Below, one piece after another: positions 1 to 6,812 of a DNA stretch of 11,098 nucleotides. The position numbers were made by a program, and so were the translations under genes. Every line of letters starts with the position of its first letter. Position 1 is the stretch's first letter. The notes beneath the pieces are model-generated. The model was given only the letters and a program-made list of their open reading frames with translations. It was not told the origin of the DNA and did not search any database. Origin of the DNA: an uncultured Erysipelotrichaceae bacterium (GTDB lineage: Bacteria; Bacillota_I; Bacilli_A; RFN20; CAG-826); contig CADCDV010000013.1 of assembly GCA_902800255.1 (NCBI GenBank), forward strand, positions 1 through 11,098. The letters are read 5' to 3'.

Positions 1-107
1 AGGATGATGGGCTGGAGCTTCTGGATCTGCTCCTCGGTGAGGCCATCTTCACGGAGCTCGGCATTGAGGTCGCCGGTTGAGTCAATGAGAATGGCAATCT
101 TGTTCAT
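1..107 (-). CDS. DegV-like protein, N-terminal fragment
   Basis: The first 35 codons of a leftward gene are visible, starting with ATG at 107; the rest lies beyond the left edge. The start is supported by a GGAGG seven bases upstream (reverse complement of about 115-119). The fragment begins MNKIAILIDSTGDL, which resembles the fatty-acid-binding DegV family, where the N-terminus carries a hydrophobic strand followed by D-S-T-x-D-L. The next part (REDGLTEEQIQKLQPII) is more hydrophilic than usual before the expected V-P-L strand, so this may be a divergent member. DegV proteins are fatty-acid-binding partners of fatty acid kinase, but only the first motif can be judged here, and the assignment rests on that alone. 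Confidence 0.5.
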   Translation of the reverse strand, partial: MNKIAILIDSTGDLNAELREDGLTEEQIQKLQPII

Positions 108-399
108 TTATAAATCCTCCAAATGATTTGACTTGAATATTATCGTCTAAAGAAAAAATAAAGAAATGGGAAAAGAGTAAAAGATTTTGGCCCTCAAATC
201 CACGAAATATATCCTTAAATAAATATTAATGTAAAAATACGTCGATTTTGCCCAATATTTTTGCGATTTGCTCGTGTTTTTAGTTTACAAATTTATTGGA
301 ATTCCTTATTTTAGTTGAGGAGAAAAAACATCAAAATTTTCTTTACAAAATCTGTCGAATAACAACAGGGCTAAGACGGAAATTATTCGCAGTATTCCT

Positions 400-427
400 T
401 TTGACAAGATTATTTTCCTTTGTCAAA
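400..427. repeat. 8-bp perfect inverted repeat over the -35 region, possible operator
   Basis: TTTGACAA (400-407) and TTGTCAAA (420-427) are exact reverse complements separated by 12 bases, so the arm centres are 20 bp apart, about two helical turns. The left arm contains the TTGACA -35 hexamer and the right arm reaches into the -10 candidates. This geometry would suit a dimeric repressor. As RNA it would form only an AT-rich hairpin with no U tract, so a DNA site is the better reading. Confidence 0.4.
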
Positions 428-429
428 TT
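401..429 (+). promoter_or_regulatory. candidate sigma-70 type promoter for the ATPase-LOG unit
   Basis: A perfect -35 hexamer TTGACA lies at 401-406. A weak -10 follows at 423-428 (TCAAAT, 16-bp spacer) or 424-429 (CAAATT, 17-bp spacer, preceded by TG as in extended -10 elements). GATAAT at 438-443 is a better -10 but has no -35 at the right distance. Transcription would start around 435, leaving a leader of about 35-40 bases before the ATG at 473. Confidence 0.4.
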
Positions 430-472
430 GCATTCTTGATAATTTTCCACTAAGATTTTATGGAGGTATTTT

Positions 473-1852
473 ATGTTTAAAGAACGCCAGAATGAGATCG
501 CCCAATTCAAAAGTTTCTTAAATAGGAACGGATATGGTGCTTTCCTGGTTTACGGAGACAAAAACGTCGGTAAGAGTTCCCTTGTCCATACGGCTTGCAA
601 AAGCGTTTTGGCCACAAAGATTTATCTCCATATAGAAAGCGAGAATAAGGACACGATTCTTAGGCACATCAGAGCCAAGTGCATCGAGGCCTTCCCTAAC
701 GTAGAATTGCCTGCCACAAATGATATCTCGCAGCTCATCAAATTCATCTTCGAAAATTCCGTCAATCAAAAAATAATTTTAGTCATTGATGACCTTGCCA
801 AACTTCTCTCTGTCGGACAAGAAATCAAAGCCTTCTTCTTGAGCTTCAAGGACCGCTTTTCCAAATATGGCAACATCAAGCTCGTTGGGGTTACCTCCAC
901 TTATGGGTATAACGCGAACAACGATTTCTTTGGTTCCTTCTTCAATGAGCTAATTGAACTTAAGCCGTTCAACTATTTAACCGCTTCTTCTTTTTACCCC
1001 ACCGCTTTACTCGACGATAAGATTTCCTACTATGCCGTCTTTGGCGGGCTCCCTCTATATAACGCGATGATTCAACCTCAAAAGGGCTTTGCGAAGAACC
1101 TTAAGGACCTTCTTTTGTACATTGATTCACCTCTCAGAACCAAAATCGAGGGGGATTTGCATGGGTCTTTTGCCAAAAAGTACGAGGCGGACACGCTTTT
1201 AAACATTTTAGCGAAGCATCAATTCGCCCATTATGGTGAGCTCAAAGACGAATTTAAGATGAAGTCCCCTACTGGCGACTTTGATTACATCCTCAATAAG
1301 CTCATTGAGATGAATGTGATCACCAAGAAATCACCTCTCCACTATGAGCACGACAAAAAGAAGTTCTTCTATGCGTTCCAGGACCCTGTCTATGACTTCT
1401 TCTACTCTCACGTCTATGAGAACACGATGTCTGACGTCCTCCCTGAAGAGATCGATAGGACTTACGAAACCGTGATCAAAAAGGAATTCGAAGGCAGTTT
1501 CCTTCCAAAACGCATCCTCGATATGTCGATGGAATTCCTCACAAGAGAGGCAACCAGAGGCAAATTCAAGGAAGAGGTCATGAACATCGCCCCATATTTC
1601 AGCGACCCAAGAACCCTCACTTGCAACGGAACGATCATCGTTGAGACCCTTTCTGGGAACTTCTACGTCATGGTCAACCCTTCAAGACAGACCTTCGAGG
1701 GCAAGAAGATCGAGGCCTTCGCCCATAGCCTTTACGAAAAACAAAGGCCTTATAAAAATATCGTAATTATCTCAAGAGGTATGTTCGCGCCTAACGTAAA
1801 TCGCATAAAATACATAACGTACCGAATGGCATCCCTCTATTCAAAGATCTAA
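473..1852 (+). CDS. P-loop ATPase, ATPase_2 / DUF234 type
   Basis: This 459-residue protein has an N-terminal STAND/AAA-like ATPase module followed by winged-helix and C-terminal regions. The Walker A motif is GDKNVGKSS (residues 28-36), Walker B is IILVIDD (101-107), and a sensor-like strand ends in VTST (140-143). GGLPLY (191-196) and DPVYDFF (304-310) match conserved landmarks of the archaeal-type ATPase_2 and DUF234 families. In many relatives the C-terminus resembles a PD-(D/E)XK nuclease fold with an E-x-D and an E-C-K motif; here the equivalent stretch (about 386-405) lacks these residues. The start is set by GGAGG at 462-466, six bases before ATG. The LOG gene follows after 8 bp, so the two are probably co-transcribed. 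Codons are slightly more AT-rich than in the neighbours. The cellular role of this family is unknown; the ATPase assignment itself is firm. Confidence 0.85.
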   Translation: MFKERQNEIAQFKSFLNRNGYGAFLVYGDKNVGKSSLVHTACKSVLATKIYLHIESENKDTILRHIRAKCIEAFPNVELPATNDISQLIKFIFENSVNQKIILVIDDLAKLLSVGQEIKAFFLSFKDRFSKYGNIKLVGVTSTYGYNANNDFFGSFFNELIELKPFNYLTASSFYPTALLDDKISYYAVFGGLPLYNAMIQPQKGFAKNLKDLLLYIDSPLRTKIEGDLHGSFAKKYEADTLLNILAKHQFAHYGELKDEFKMKSPTGDFDYILNKLIEMNVITKKSPLHYEHDKKKFFYAFQDPVYDFFYSHVYENTMSDVLPEEIDRTYETVIKKEFEGSFLPKRILDMSMEFLTREATRGKFKEEVMNIAPYFSDPRTLTCNGTIIVETLSGNFYVMVNPSRQTFEGKKIEAFAHSLYEKQRPYKNIVIISRGMFAPNVNRIKYITYRMASLYSKI

Positions 1853-1860
1853 GGAGTTAT

Positions 1861-2382
1861 ATGAACGTAGCAGTATTCTTAGGTGCTCAGACACCAGCAA
1901 ACCAATCCTATATCGACCAAGTCGTCGAAGTCGCTAAAGTAATCGGAAAGAAAAACCACACCTTGGTTTTTGGCGGATCCGGAAGCGGAACCATGGCTGT
2001 TTTGGCCAAAGCCGCGAACGAAGCCGGCGTCAGAATCATCGGCGTCGTCCCAGAGATTTTCAAAGACCTCGTCGACAAGAACAACGACGTCATCGAATAC
2101 GTCCCAAATATGGGCGTCAGAAAAGAAAGAATGGCGGCCCTTGGTGACGTTTACGTCATCCTTCCTGGCGGATTTGGCACTCTTGAGGAAATGGCCGACG
2201 TCATCAGTTGGAAGCGAATGGGCATCGTCACCCCAAAGACCATCGTCGTGAATTACAAAGGCTTCTATGAGCCAACAAGAGAACAGATCAACCGCATGAT
2301 CAAAGAAGGCTATATCAAACCAACGGTTTGGGATGATATCACCTTCATCGACGAGGCCAAAGAACTCGAAAACCTTATCTAA
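1861..2382 (+). CDS. LOG family protein (TIGR00730-type phosphoribohydrolase)
   Basis: A 173-residue Rossmann-fold protein of the LOG (LONELY GUY) family, historically called lysine decarboxylase-like. Characterised members hydrolyse N6-modified adenosine monophosphates, releasing the base and ribose 5-phosphate. The phosphate-binding loop GGSGSGTM is at 38-45, a conserved MGVRKERM at 84-91, and the signature PGGFGTLEE at 102-110, so the catalytic Arg and Glu positions are intact. Length is near that of short bacterial members. The ribosome site AAGGAG (1851-1856) overlaps the stop codon of the upstream ATPase gene and sits four bases before ATG, which suggests translational coupling. The true substrate cannot be read from sequence; it could be a cytokinin-like nucleotide or another purine nucleotide. 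Confidence 0.9.
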   Translation: MNVAVFLGAQTPANQSYIDQVVEVAKVIGKKNHTLVFGGSGSGTMAVLAKAANEAGVRIIGVVPEIFKDLVDKNNDVIEYVPNMGVRKERMAALGDVYVILPGGFGTLEEMADVISWKRMGIVTPKTIVVNYKGFYEPTREQINRMIKEGYIKPTVWDDITFIDEAKELENLI

Positions 2383-2403
2383 CCTATGATTTGCCTTTAT
2401 AAA
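2375..2403 (+). promoter_or_regulatory. possible promoter upstream of the oxidoreductase
   Basis: TTATCT (2375-2380) and TATAAA (2398-2403) stand 17 bp apart, giving a modest -35 and a good -10. They overlap the end of the LOG gene and the palindrome at 2392-2407. It is equally possible that transcription simply reads through from the LOG gene. Confidence 0.25.
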
Positions 2404-2407
2404 GGCA
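2392..2407. repeat. 16-bp perfect palindrome after the LOG gene
   Basis: TGCCTTTATAAAGGCA is fully self-complementary and starts nine bases after the LOG stop codon. As RNA it would give a six-pair stem with a four-base loop, but the following bases (TACAATTACTTTC) contain no real U tract, so it is at best a weak terminator. It may instead be a protein site around the TATAAA -10 candidate. Confidence 0.35.
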
Positions 2408-2420
2408 TACAATTACTTTC

Positions 2421-2439
2421 AGATTACGAAAACTAATCT
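2421..2439. repeat. short inverted repeat AGATTA-N7-TAATCT
   Basis: AGATTA (2421-2426) and TAATCT (2434-2439) are exact complements with a seven-base spacer, lying between the LOG gene and the oxidoreductase. Six-base arms of this AT content are not rare by chance. It is recorded because it falls in the control region of the next gene. Confidence 0.2.
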
Positions 2440-2493
2440 TGAATTACTAAACCCGAGGGTTATTATGCCTACGGGACAAAGGACAACATCATC

Positions 2494-3955
2494 ATGGATA
2501 AAAAGAACGTATTAATTATCGGCGCAGGGCCTGCTGGTCTTACTGCCGCTTATGAACTGCTTAAAAGAAGCGACATCAAACCAATTATCCTCGAAGCCGA
2601 GAAGTTCGTCGGCGGTATTTCACGCACCGCGGAATACAAGGGCAACCACATCGATATCGGCGGACACCGTTTCTTCACGAAAGACGAAAGAGTCAACCAG
2701 CTTTGGGATGAGCTCATGCCAACCCAGGGCCAGCCAAGCTACGACGATAAGATCCTTGGCACCGACAAGAAGTTCGTCGAAGGCGGACCAGACCCAGAGA
2801 AGGAAGACAATGTCATGCTTCTCCGTCACCGCGTCTCCCGTATCTATTTCTTAAGAAAATTCTTCGATTACCCAATCTCCCTTAAGTTCTCGACCATCAA
2901 GAACATGGGTTTCATGCGCACCATGAAATGCGGATTCGGCTATCTTGGTTCTTGCCTCCACAAGAGAAAAGAACGCTTCTTGGGGTGCTCAGCGTGTCAA
3001 AGGCCTCTCCCTTACCAAGGCTGTTTGGTCTGCTTTAACCAAGCCTTTCAAGAAGAAAGACAAGAACGTTGAGACCTCCCTTATCGAGCAATTCAAATAT
3101 CCAAAGTACGGACCAGGTCAGTTCTACACCAAACTCGCTAGCGATGTCGTCGAAAAAGGCGGTGTCATCATGTACGAGAAGGAAGTCGTCAGAATCAACC
3201 TCGATGAGAATAACAACATCACTTCCGTCGTTGCCAAAGATGGCAAAGCCCTTAGATGCGACGCCGTCTTCTCAACCATGCCTATCAAAGACCTCATTGC
3301 TGCAATCGGTGAGGATAAGATGAGCAAAGAAGTCTATGAGACCGGAACCAACCTCCCATACCGTGACTTCATCACCGTCGGTTTACTCCTCGATAAACTC
3401 AAAATCGAGAACAAAACCAAGATAAAAACCCTCAACAACATCGTCCCAGACAACTGGATCTATGTTCAGGAACGTGACGTCAAACTCGGTCGTATCCAGG
3501 TCTTCAACAACTGGTCGCCATACATGGTCGATGACCCAGAGAAACACGTCTGGATTGGCCTTGAATACTTCTGCAACGAAGGCGACGAGATGTGGGAAGC
3601 CAAGGATGAGGACTTCATCGATATGGCCATCAAAGAGCTCATCTCCATGGGCATCATCGAAAGCGAGAAGAACGTTCTCGATTCCACTCGCATCCGCGTG
3701 AAGAAAGCCTATCCTGCCTACTTCGGCGCCTATGAGCACTTCGACATCGTTGAGAATTATCTCAATAGCATCCCAAATCTCTACTGCATTGGCAGAAACG
3801 GCCAGCACCGTTACAACAACATGGACCACTCGATGCTCTGTGGCATCACCGCGGTCGATGTCTTCCTCTCTGGCAACCCTGACAAATCCTCAATCTGGAG
3901 CGTCAACACCGAAAAGTCCTATCACGAGGAAGATAACAAAAAAGAAGAGAAATAA
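2494..3955 (+). pseudogene. FAD-dependent oxidoreductase (UGM/amine-oxidase-like), broken by internal deletion and frame change
   Basis: The N-terminal part (2494 to about 2970) reads as a flavoprotein. It has the dinucleotide motif GAGPAG (10-15), [10 protein letters not shown] (39-48) and IDIGGHRFF (53-61), typical of COG1232/UDP-galactopyranose-mutase-like enzymes. The family match stops at LHKRKE (155-160), and that frame runs unrelated residues to a stop at 3070-3072. From about 2966 the next frame continues as [17 protein letters not shown] and runs cleanly to TAA at 3953-3955, including YGPGQFY and the C-terminal FAD-contact region GRNGQHRYNNMDHSM. Relatives, as I recall them, carry about 40 residues between these points, including an R-F-G...LY..FF and Y-T-E-K-x-W-G block; those are absent. 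The loss must be 3n+2 bases, with the junction near 2965-2976. Codon use is clean on both sides, so the event is recent or an assembly error. Weak SD AAAGGA at 2478-2483. The neighbouring GtrA and GT-C genes suggest a role in cell-surface sugars. Confidence 0.85.
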
Positions 3956-3975
3956 CTCTTCTCTAAAACGAAATA

Positions 3976-4005
3976 AAAAGGAGGCAACGCGCCTCCTTTT
4001 CTTTT
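3976..4005. terminator. bidirectional intrinsic terminator
   Basis: AAAAGGAGGC (3976-3985) and GCCTCCTTTT (3991-4000) form a perfect ten-pair stem with a five-base loop (AACGC). It is followed by T-rich sequence rightward (to 4005) and, on the opposite strand, by TTTTTATTT. It lies between the convergent ends of the oxidoreductase (3955) and the GtrA gene (stop at 4004-4006) and can serve both. Confidence 0.9.
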
Positions 4006-4939
4006 ACTTGTAGATGAGCAATTTGCGGCTCAAATAGTTATAGACCATAACCACAAGGGTACGGAGAACGAAGACCACCGGATAGATGAAGATCGCGATT
4101 CCTAAGGTTAGGTAGAAGAGGTCATATAAGAGATACTCAAGACCAATACCGATGCCTAAGCCAATCGCAGAAAGGACGACGAAGAAGACGACGCCTTTGG
4201 CGGTTTTCGCAAGATTCGATTTGCTGGCCTTATAGACCATGTAGGTGGACATGAGGTAATTGATGGTGACGCCGACGATGAAACCGCAGGTCGTGGAGAT
4301 GAGAGTAACATACCATTCGGTTCCGCTTCCGAAGACGCCGAATCTGAAGGCGAAGACGGTTAAGAAATCAAAGACCGCAGCGACTAAGCCAACGATGCCA
4401 AAGCGGAAGATCTCCCAGAAAAGGTTATTGGAGAAAGTGCGGTTCTCCATATAGAGCTTATAGATGAAGAGATCATAGACGCCGACGATGACGGCAATCG
4501 CGCCTTGGATGACGGCTTGAGGAATGCTTGTGATCGGAACAAGGATTCCCATGACGACAAAAGCAAGGACGCCGAAGAGAGAAAGGATGATAAGAAGGAT
4601 AAGGTTACGGCACTTATCACCTAATATCGGTTTGATTCCGCTTGGCCTAACGAAATAAAGGGCAATGAGGGCGGCGATATTGACGGCAAAACCATTGATG
4701 AGGGAAAGGATAAGGGTCCCTTTTTCTCTGATTAATGGAGCGCCTCCACCATAAGCGATCTCAAAAGTCTCAGCTGAATTGGTAGGCACAAGGAGACCAA
4801 CGATGACAGCGACGACGACTCCAATAGCGATCGCGGCAGCCGTAAGCAAGGCCTCAATTTTGATGTTTCTTGTCGCAGCAGGAACCTCATTCATAGGGGT
4901 TTTGCTGGCGATTTCCTCTTTTTTCTCTTCGTTTTCCAT
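4004..4939 (-). CDS. GtrA-domain membrane protein with extra N-terminal membrane region
   Basis: This 311-residue polytopic membrane protein has a C-terminal GtrA domain (about 176-311). GtrA-family proteins are small four-helix membrane proteins, often proposed to flip or help transfer polyprenyl-linked sugars. The domain shows FRFGIVGLVAAVFDF (178-192), GFIVGVTINYLMSTYMVY (219-236) and a closing YNYLSRKLLIY (300-310). Ahead of it lie a charged cytoplasmic tail (1-26) and about four further hydrophobic segments (roughly 30-51, 75-97, 113-134, 138-160), so the protein is about twice the usual GtrA length. Whether this first half is a degenerate duplicate or an unrelated module I cannot tell. 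No good Shine-Dalgarno precedes ATG; a GAGGAAAG lies farther upstream than normal. A leftward -10 candidate (TAGAAT, 4977-4982) has only a weak -35. The gene is divergent from the glycosyltransferase at 5085 and shares the terminator at 3976-4005. Confidence 0.85.
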   Translation of the reverse strand: MENEEKKEEIASKTPMNEVPAATRNIKIEALLTAAAIAIGVVVAVIVGLLVPTNSAETFEIAYGGGAPLIREKGTLILSLINGFAVNIAALIALYFVRPSGIKPILGDKCRNLILLIILSLFGVLAFVVMGILVPITSIPQAVIQGAIAVIVGVYDLFIYKLYMENRTFSNNLFWEIFRFGIVGLVAAVFDFLTVFAFRFGVFGSGTEWYVTLISTTCGFIVGVTINYLMSTYMVYKASKSNLAKTAKGVVFFVVLSAIGLGIGIGLEYLLYDLFYLTLGIAIFIYPVVFVLRTLVVMVYNYLSRKLLIYK

Positions 4940-5017
4940 AATGTTTTAAGTCTTTCCTCTTGTTAGGAGCATGACTATTCTAAACCAATTGTCCAAGAAA
5001 CCCTATGAAATCATTGC

Positions 5018-5048
5018 TTGCCTTTCAAAGAAAGGTTAATGCTACAAT
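5018..5048 (+). promoter_or_regulatory. candidate extended -10 promoter for the GT-C gene
   Basis: TACAAT at 5043-5048 is preceded by TG one base away (TGCTACAAT, 5040-5048), an extended -10 element. A possible -35, TTGCCT at 5018-5023, stands 19 bp upstream, slightly long, which an extended -10 can tolerate. Transcription would start near 5055, giving a leader of about 30 bases. Confidence 0.5.
5021..5035. repeat. inverted repeat CCTTTC-AAA-GAAAGG inside the promoter spacer
   Basis: CCTTTC (5021-5026) and GAAAGG (5030-5035) are exact complements around AAA. The repeat sits between the -35 and -10 candidates of the glycosyltransferase promoter, a usual position for a repressor site. No regulator gene is visible nearby. 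Confidence 0.35.
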
Positions 5049-5055
5049 ATCTAAG

Positions 5056-5076
5056 TTAAACGAGAATGTCGTTTAA
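5056..5076. repeat. 8-bp inverted repeat in the leader of the GT-C gene
   Basis: TTAAACGA (5056-5063) and TCGTTTAA (5069-5076) are exact reverse complements around GAATG. It starts at about the predicted transcription start and ends against the weak ribosome site AAAGAG (5075-5080), nine bases before ATG. It could be a DNA operator just downstream of the promoter, or an RNA hairpin at the 5' end that affects stability or ribosome access. Confidence 0.45.
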
Positions 5077-5084
5077 AGAGCATT

Positions 5085-6812
5085 ATGGACACAGTAAAAG
5101 AACATTTCACAAAGTTTGACGAAATGCTTTGCGGCTTCTTCAAGAAGAAGTGGTCGCCATTCGTCACCTGGCCTGCCGCGGTCTTGCTAATGTATGCGGT
5201 CTATTTCCTTTTCATCTACCAGCAAGAGATGTATGGAAACATCAGTTTCAGCAGCGAGGTTGCCCGCGTTATCTTTGTCGTCTTCTTGATTCTTTATGAA
5301 GTTCTGATTGCTCTCTATTTTGCCTTGGCTGCCGCATCTGGAAGGCTCTCAACCAGAAAAGCCGTCTTCCTTGTCTTCATGTTCTCGGCAGGCCTTGTCC
5401 TCCCATTCACCATGGGCAGAACCTATAACGATGGAGCATACACCCACGACTATGGCGTCTTCGGTGAAGGTGGACACTGGGCTATCATCTATGACATCTA
5501 CAAAACCGGCAAGATCCCTGGCATCAATTTGAATAACCAGTATTACCAGCCGAAGTTCTACCACGCTTCAGTGGCTTACTTCATGAAGATGAACTCCATC
5601 ATCCTCCCTCATTTCGAGGGTTCTGATGCGATTGTTCCTAATGTCGCTAGCAGCGCTCATTTTGCCGAATTCACTTTATTCGATTACACTGCTTTCGAGA
5701 CAGCTAGGATCTTCCTTGCCTTCCAAGGCATCATCACCCTTTATTTCATCTACAAAACCATCGTGGAATTAGGACTAAACAAACGCATTTCCATCATCGG
5801 TGCGTTCATTGTCTTCTTCACCCCTGCTTTCTGGTTTATCAGCGCTTATAAGAATAATGACTCCTTATCATTGCTCTTCTCCGCTGCCGCTTTATATGCC
5901 GCGCTCCGTTATCACAAAACGCATTCATACGTTCCGCTTATCGCAACCGCCATCTGCATTGGCTTAGGCATGGAAGCAAAGCTTTCTACCGCTGTTGTCG
6001 CTTTCCCAGTCGCGGCTATCTTTCTTCTCGACCTCATCAATCTTTTCAGAAAAGATGGCAAATGGGTCAAAGCCGAGAACAAGGACCTCATCAAATTCAT
6101 CATCCAGATGGGTATCTTTGCCATTATCGTTTTCCCTCTTGGTCTCTTCTTCGAAATCTATGCGTTCAAGAATGATGGCCGTCCAATCGCCTATGTCTGG
6201 GACCTTGGAACCGGAAACTACATGTACATCAAACCTGAGTATTACCCAACCTGGACAAGAATCTTCCTCTTCCCATCCCCTGACCTTTTCTTCAATATGA
6301 CGAACGTCCGTTCCTTATATCCGCATAGCACCAATCCAGCTGATTATGTTTGGGGAACGATCGACTTCAACTGCTGGACCGCTTTCCTTAAGACCGGCTT
6401 ATTCTCTGAGTCCGATATCGCTTGGACCGTGCAGTCAGCTGGTGATTTCAAGAACATCTTCTGGGTCATTGTTTCCTTGGCCTACATCCTTGCGATAATG
6501 ATCGGCATCGCCTTCGTCATCGGAGGCATCTTCTTCATCGTCAAGAAGATCAAATCCTTGATCAAAGGCGAAAAACAGAATAACGACTTAGCCTTCTACT
6601 TCCTCCTCGTCACTTTCGTTAGCGGAGCCATTTCCTACATGGCCTTCTGCATGCGTTATCCTGTCGGATGCACGATGAACGCCAGATACGCGATGCTTCT
6701 ATATATCCCAATCGGACTTGTCGTGGCCGCTCTCATTGACCACATCCTCCAAAAGTTTGAGACGAAGAAAAAAGAAGCTAGCGCCGCCGCCAGCTTCTGG
6801 AGTAAGAAGTAA
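5085..6812 (+). CDS. GT-C type membrane glycosyltransferase (PMT/GT39-like)
   Basis: This 575-residue protein has roughly ten to twelve hydrophobic segments (for example 26-46, 62-84, 91-111, 206-228, 235-254, 282-318, 335-358, 456-487, 503-522, 535-556). Features typical of polyprenyl-phosphate-sugar-using GT-C enzymes are a large outer loop after the third segment containing NDGAYTHDYG (115-124, with Asp residues suited to a catalytic or metal role), QYYQPKFYH (152-160), YKNNDSLSLLF (255-265), a Lys in LGMEAKLST (294-302), and a late MNARYAMLLYIPIG (531-544). Such enzymes move a sugar from a lipid carrier to a protein, lipid or glycan outside the membrane; donor and acceptor are unknown here. 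The Lys-rich C-terminal tail is probably cytoplasmic. The weak SD AAAGAG sits four bases before ATG. The gene stops at 6812, directly against the stop of the convergent gene, and its likely terminator lies inside that gene (6882-6925). Confidence 0.8.
   Translation: MDTVKEHFTKFDEMLCGFFKKKWSPFVTWPAAVLLMYAVYFLFIYQQEMYGNISFSSEVARVIFVVFLILYEVLIALYFALAAASGRLSTRKAVFLVFMFSAGLVLPFTMGRTYNDGAYTHDYGVFGEGGHWAIIYDIYKTGKIPGINLNNQYYQPKFYHASVAYFMKMNSIILPHFEGSDAIVPNVASSAHFAEFTLFDYTAFETARIFLAFQGIITLYFIYKTIVELGLNKRISIIGAFIVFFTPAFWFISAYKNNDSLSLLFSAAALYAALRYHKTHSYVPLIATAICIGLGMEAKLSTAVVAFPVAAIFLLDLINLFRKDGKWVKAENKDLIKFIIQMGIFAIIVFPLGLFFEIYAFKNDGRPIAYVWDLGTGNYMYIKPEYYPTWTRIFLFPSPDLFFNMTNVRSLYPHSTNPADYVWGTIDFNCWTAFLKTGLFSESDIAWTVQSAGDFKNIFWVIVSLAYILAIMIGIAFVIGGIFFIVKKIKSLIKGEKQNNDLAFYFLLVTFVSGAISYMAFCMRYPVGCTMNARYAMLLYIPIGLVVAALIDHILQKFETKKKEASAAASFWSKK
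6768..6798 (-). terminator. leftward intrinsic terminator embedded in the opposing GT-C gene
   Basis: Read on the minus strand, an 11-pair stem (6798-6788 with 6783-6773, one G-U wobble) closes a GCGG loop and is followed by six T residues (6773-6768) and TTCTT-like sequence. It begins 14 bases after the stop codon of the leftward gene at 6813 and lies wholly within the last codons (KKKEASAAAS region) of the rightward glycosyltransferase. Read on the plus strand the stem has an A-C mismatch and no U tract, so it acts leftward only. Confidence 0.75.

Larger units (their letters stand above)
108..472. other. AT-rich divergent intergenic region
   Basis: This 365-bp spacer separates the leftward DegV-like gene from the rightward ATPase gene. 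It is much richer in A and T than the flanking genes. I see no convincing small gene. Visible items are the ribosome site of the left gene (about 115-119), a possible leftward -10 (GATAAT, reverse strand, 139-144) without a clear -35, a GAGGAG at about 316-321 with no usable start codon after it, and the rightward promoter plus inverted repeat near 400-429 listed separately. The stretch from about 145 to 395 otherwise shows nothing I can name. Confidence 0.6.

Noticed and set aside
298..305. GGAATTCC palindrome
   Set aside because: An eight-base palindrome without any neighbouring signal is expected by chance.
316..363. GAGGAG followed by a short open stretch in the left intergenic region
   Set aside because: There is no ATG, GTG or TTG at a suitable distance and the frame ends after about ten codons.
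473..2382. ATPase plus LOG pair as a possible defence or toxin module
   Set aside because: Neither protein carries a recognisable effector, nuclease or toxin domain, and there are no neighbouring mobile or defence genes, so such a role would be speculation.
1879..2412. A 177-codon open frame antisense to the LOG gene
   Set aside because: The sense frame encodes a full LOG protein with all signature motifs. The antisense product has no family resemblance and arises from codon bias, as do the other overlapping long frames in the window.
2465..2515. A 16-codon open frame with GAGGG before its ATG, overlapping the start of the oxidoreductase gene in another frame
   Set aside because: It is too short to judge, the peptide has no recognisable features, and a normal start with its own AAAGGA exists at 2494. 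It could couple translation but there is no supporting signal.
2960..2985. Programmed ribosomal frameshift at the A-rich AGAAAAGAA in the oxidoreductase
   Set aside because: A frameshift would restore the frame but not the missing block of about 40 conserved residues, and no supporting stem or internal Shine-Dalgarno is apparent.
2945..3955. Treating the C-terminal half of the oxidoreductase as an independent gene starting at TTG 2945
   Set aside because: The first residues before WGAQR are not a plausible start, no ribosome site precedes it, and the sequence continues the flavoprotein fold begun at 2494.
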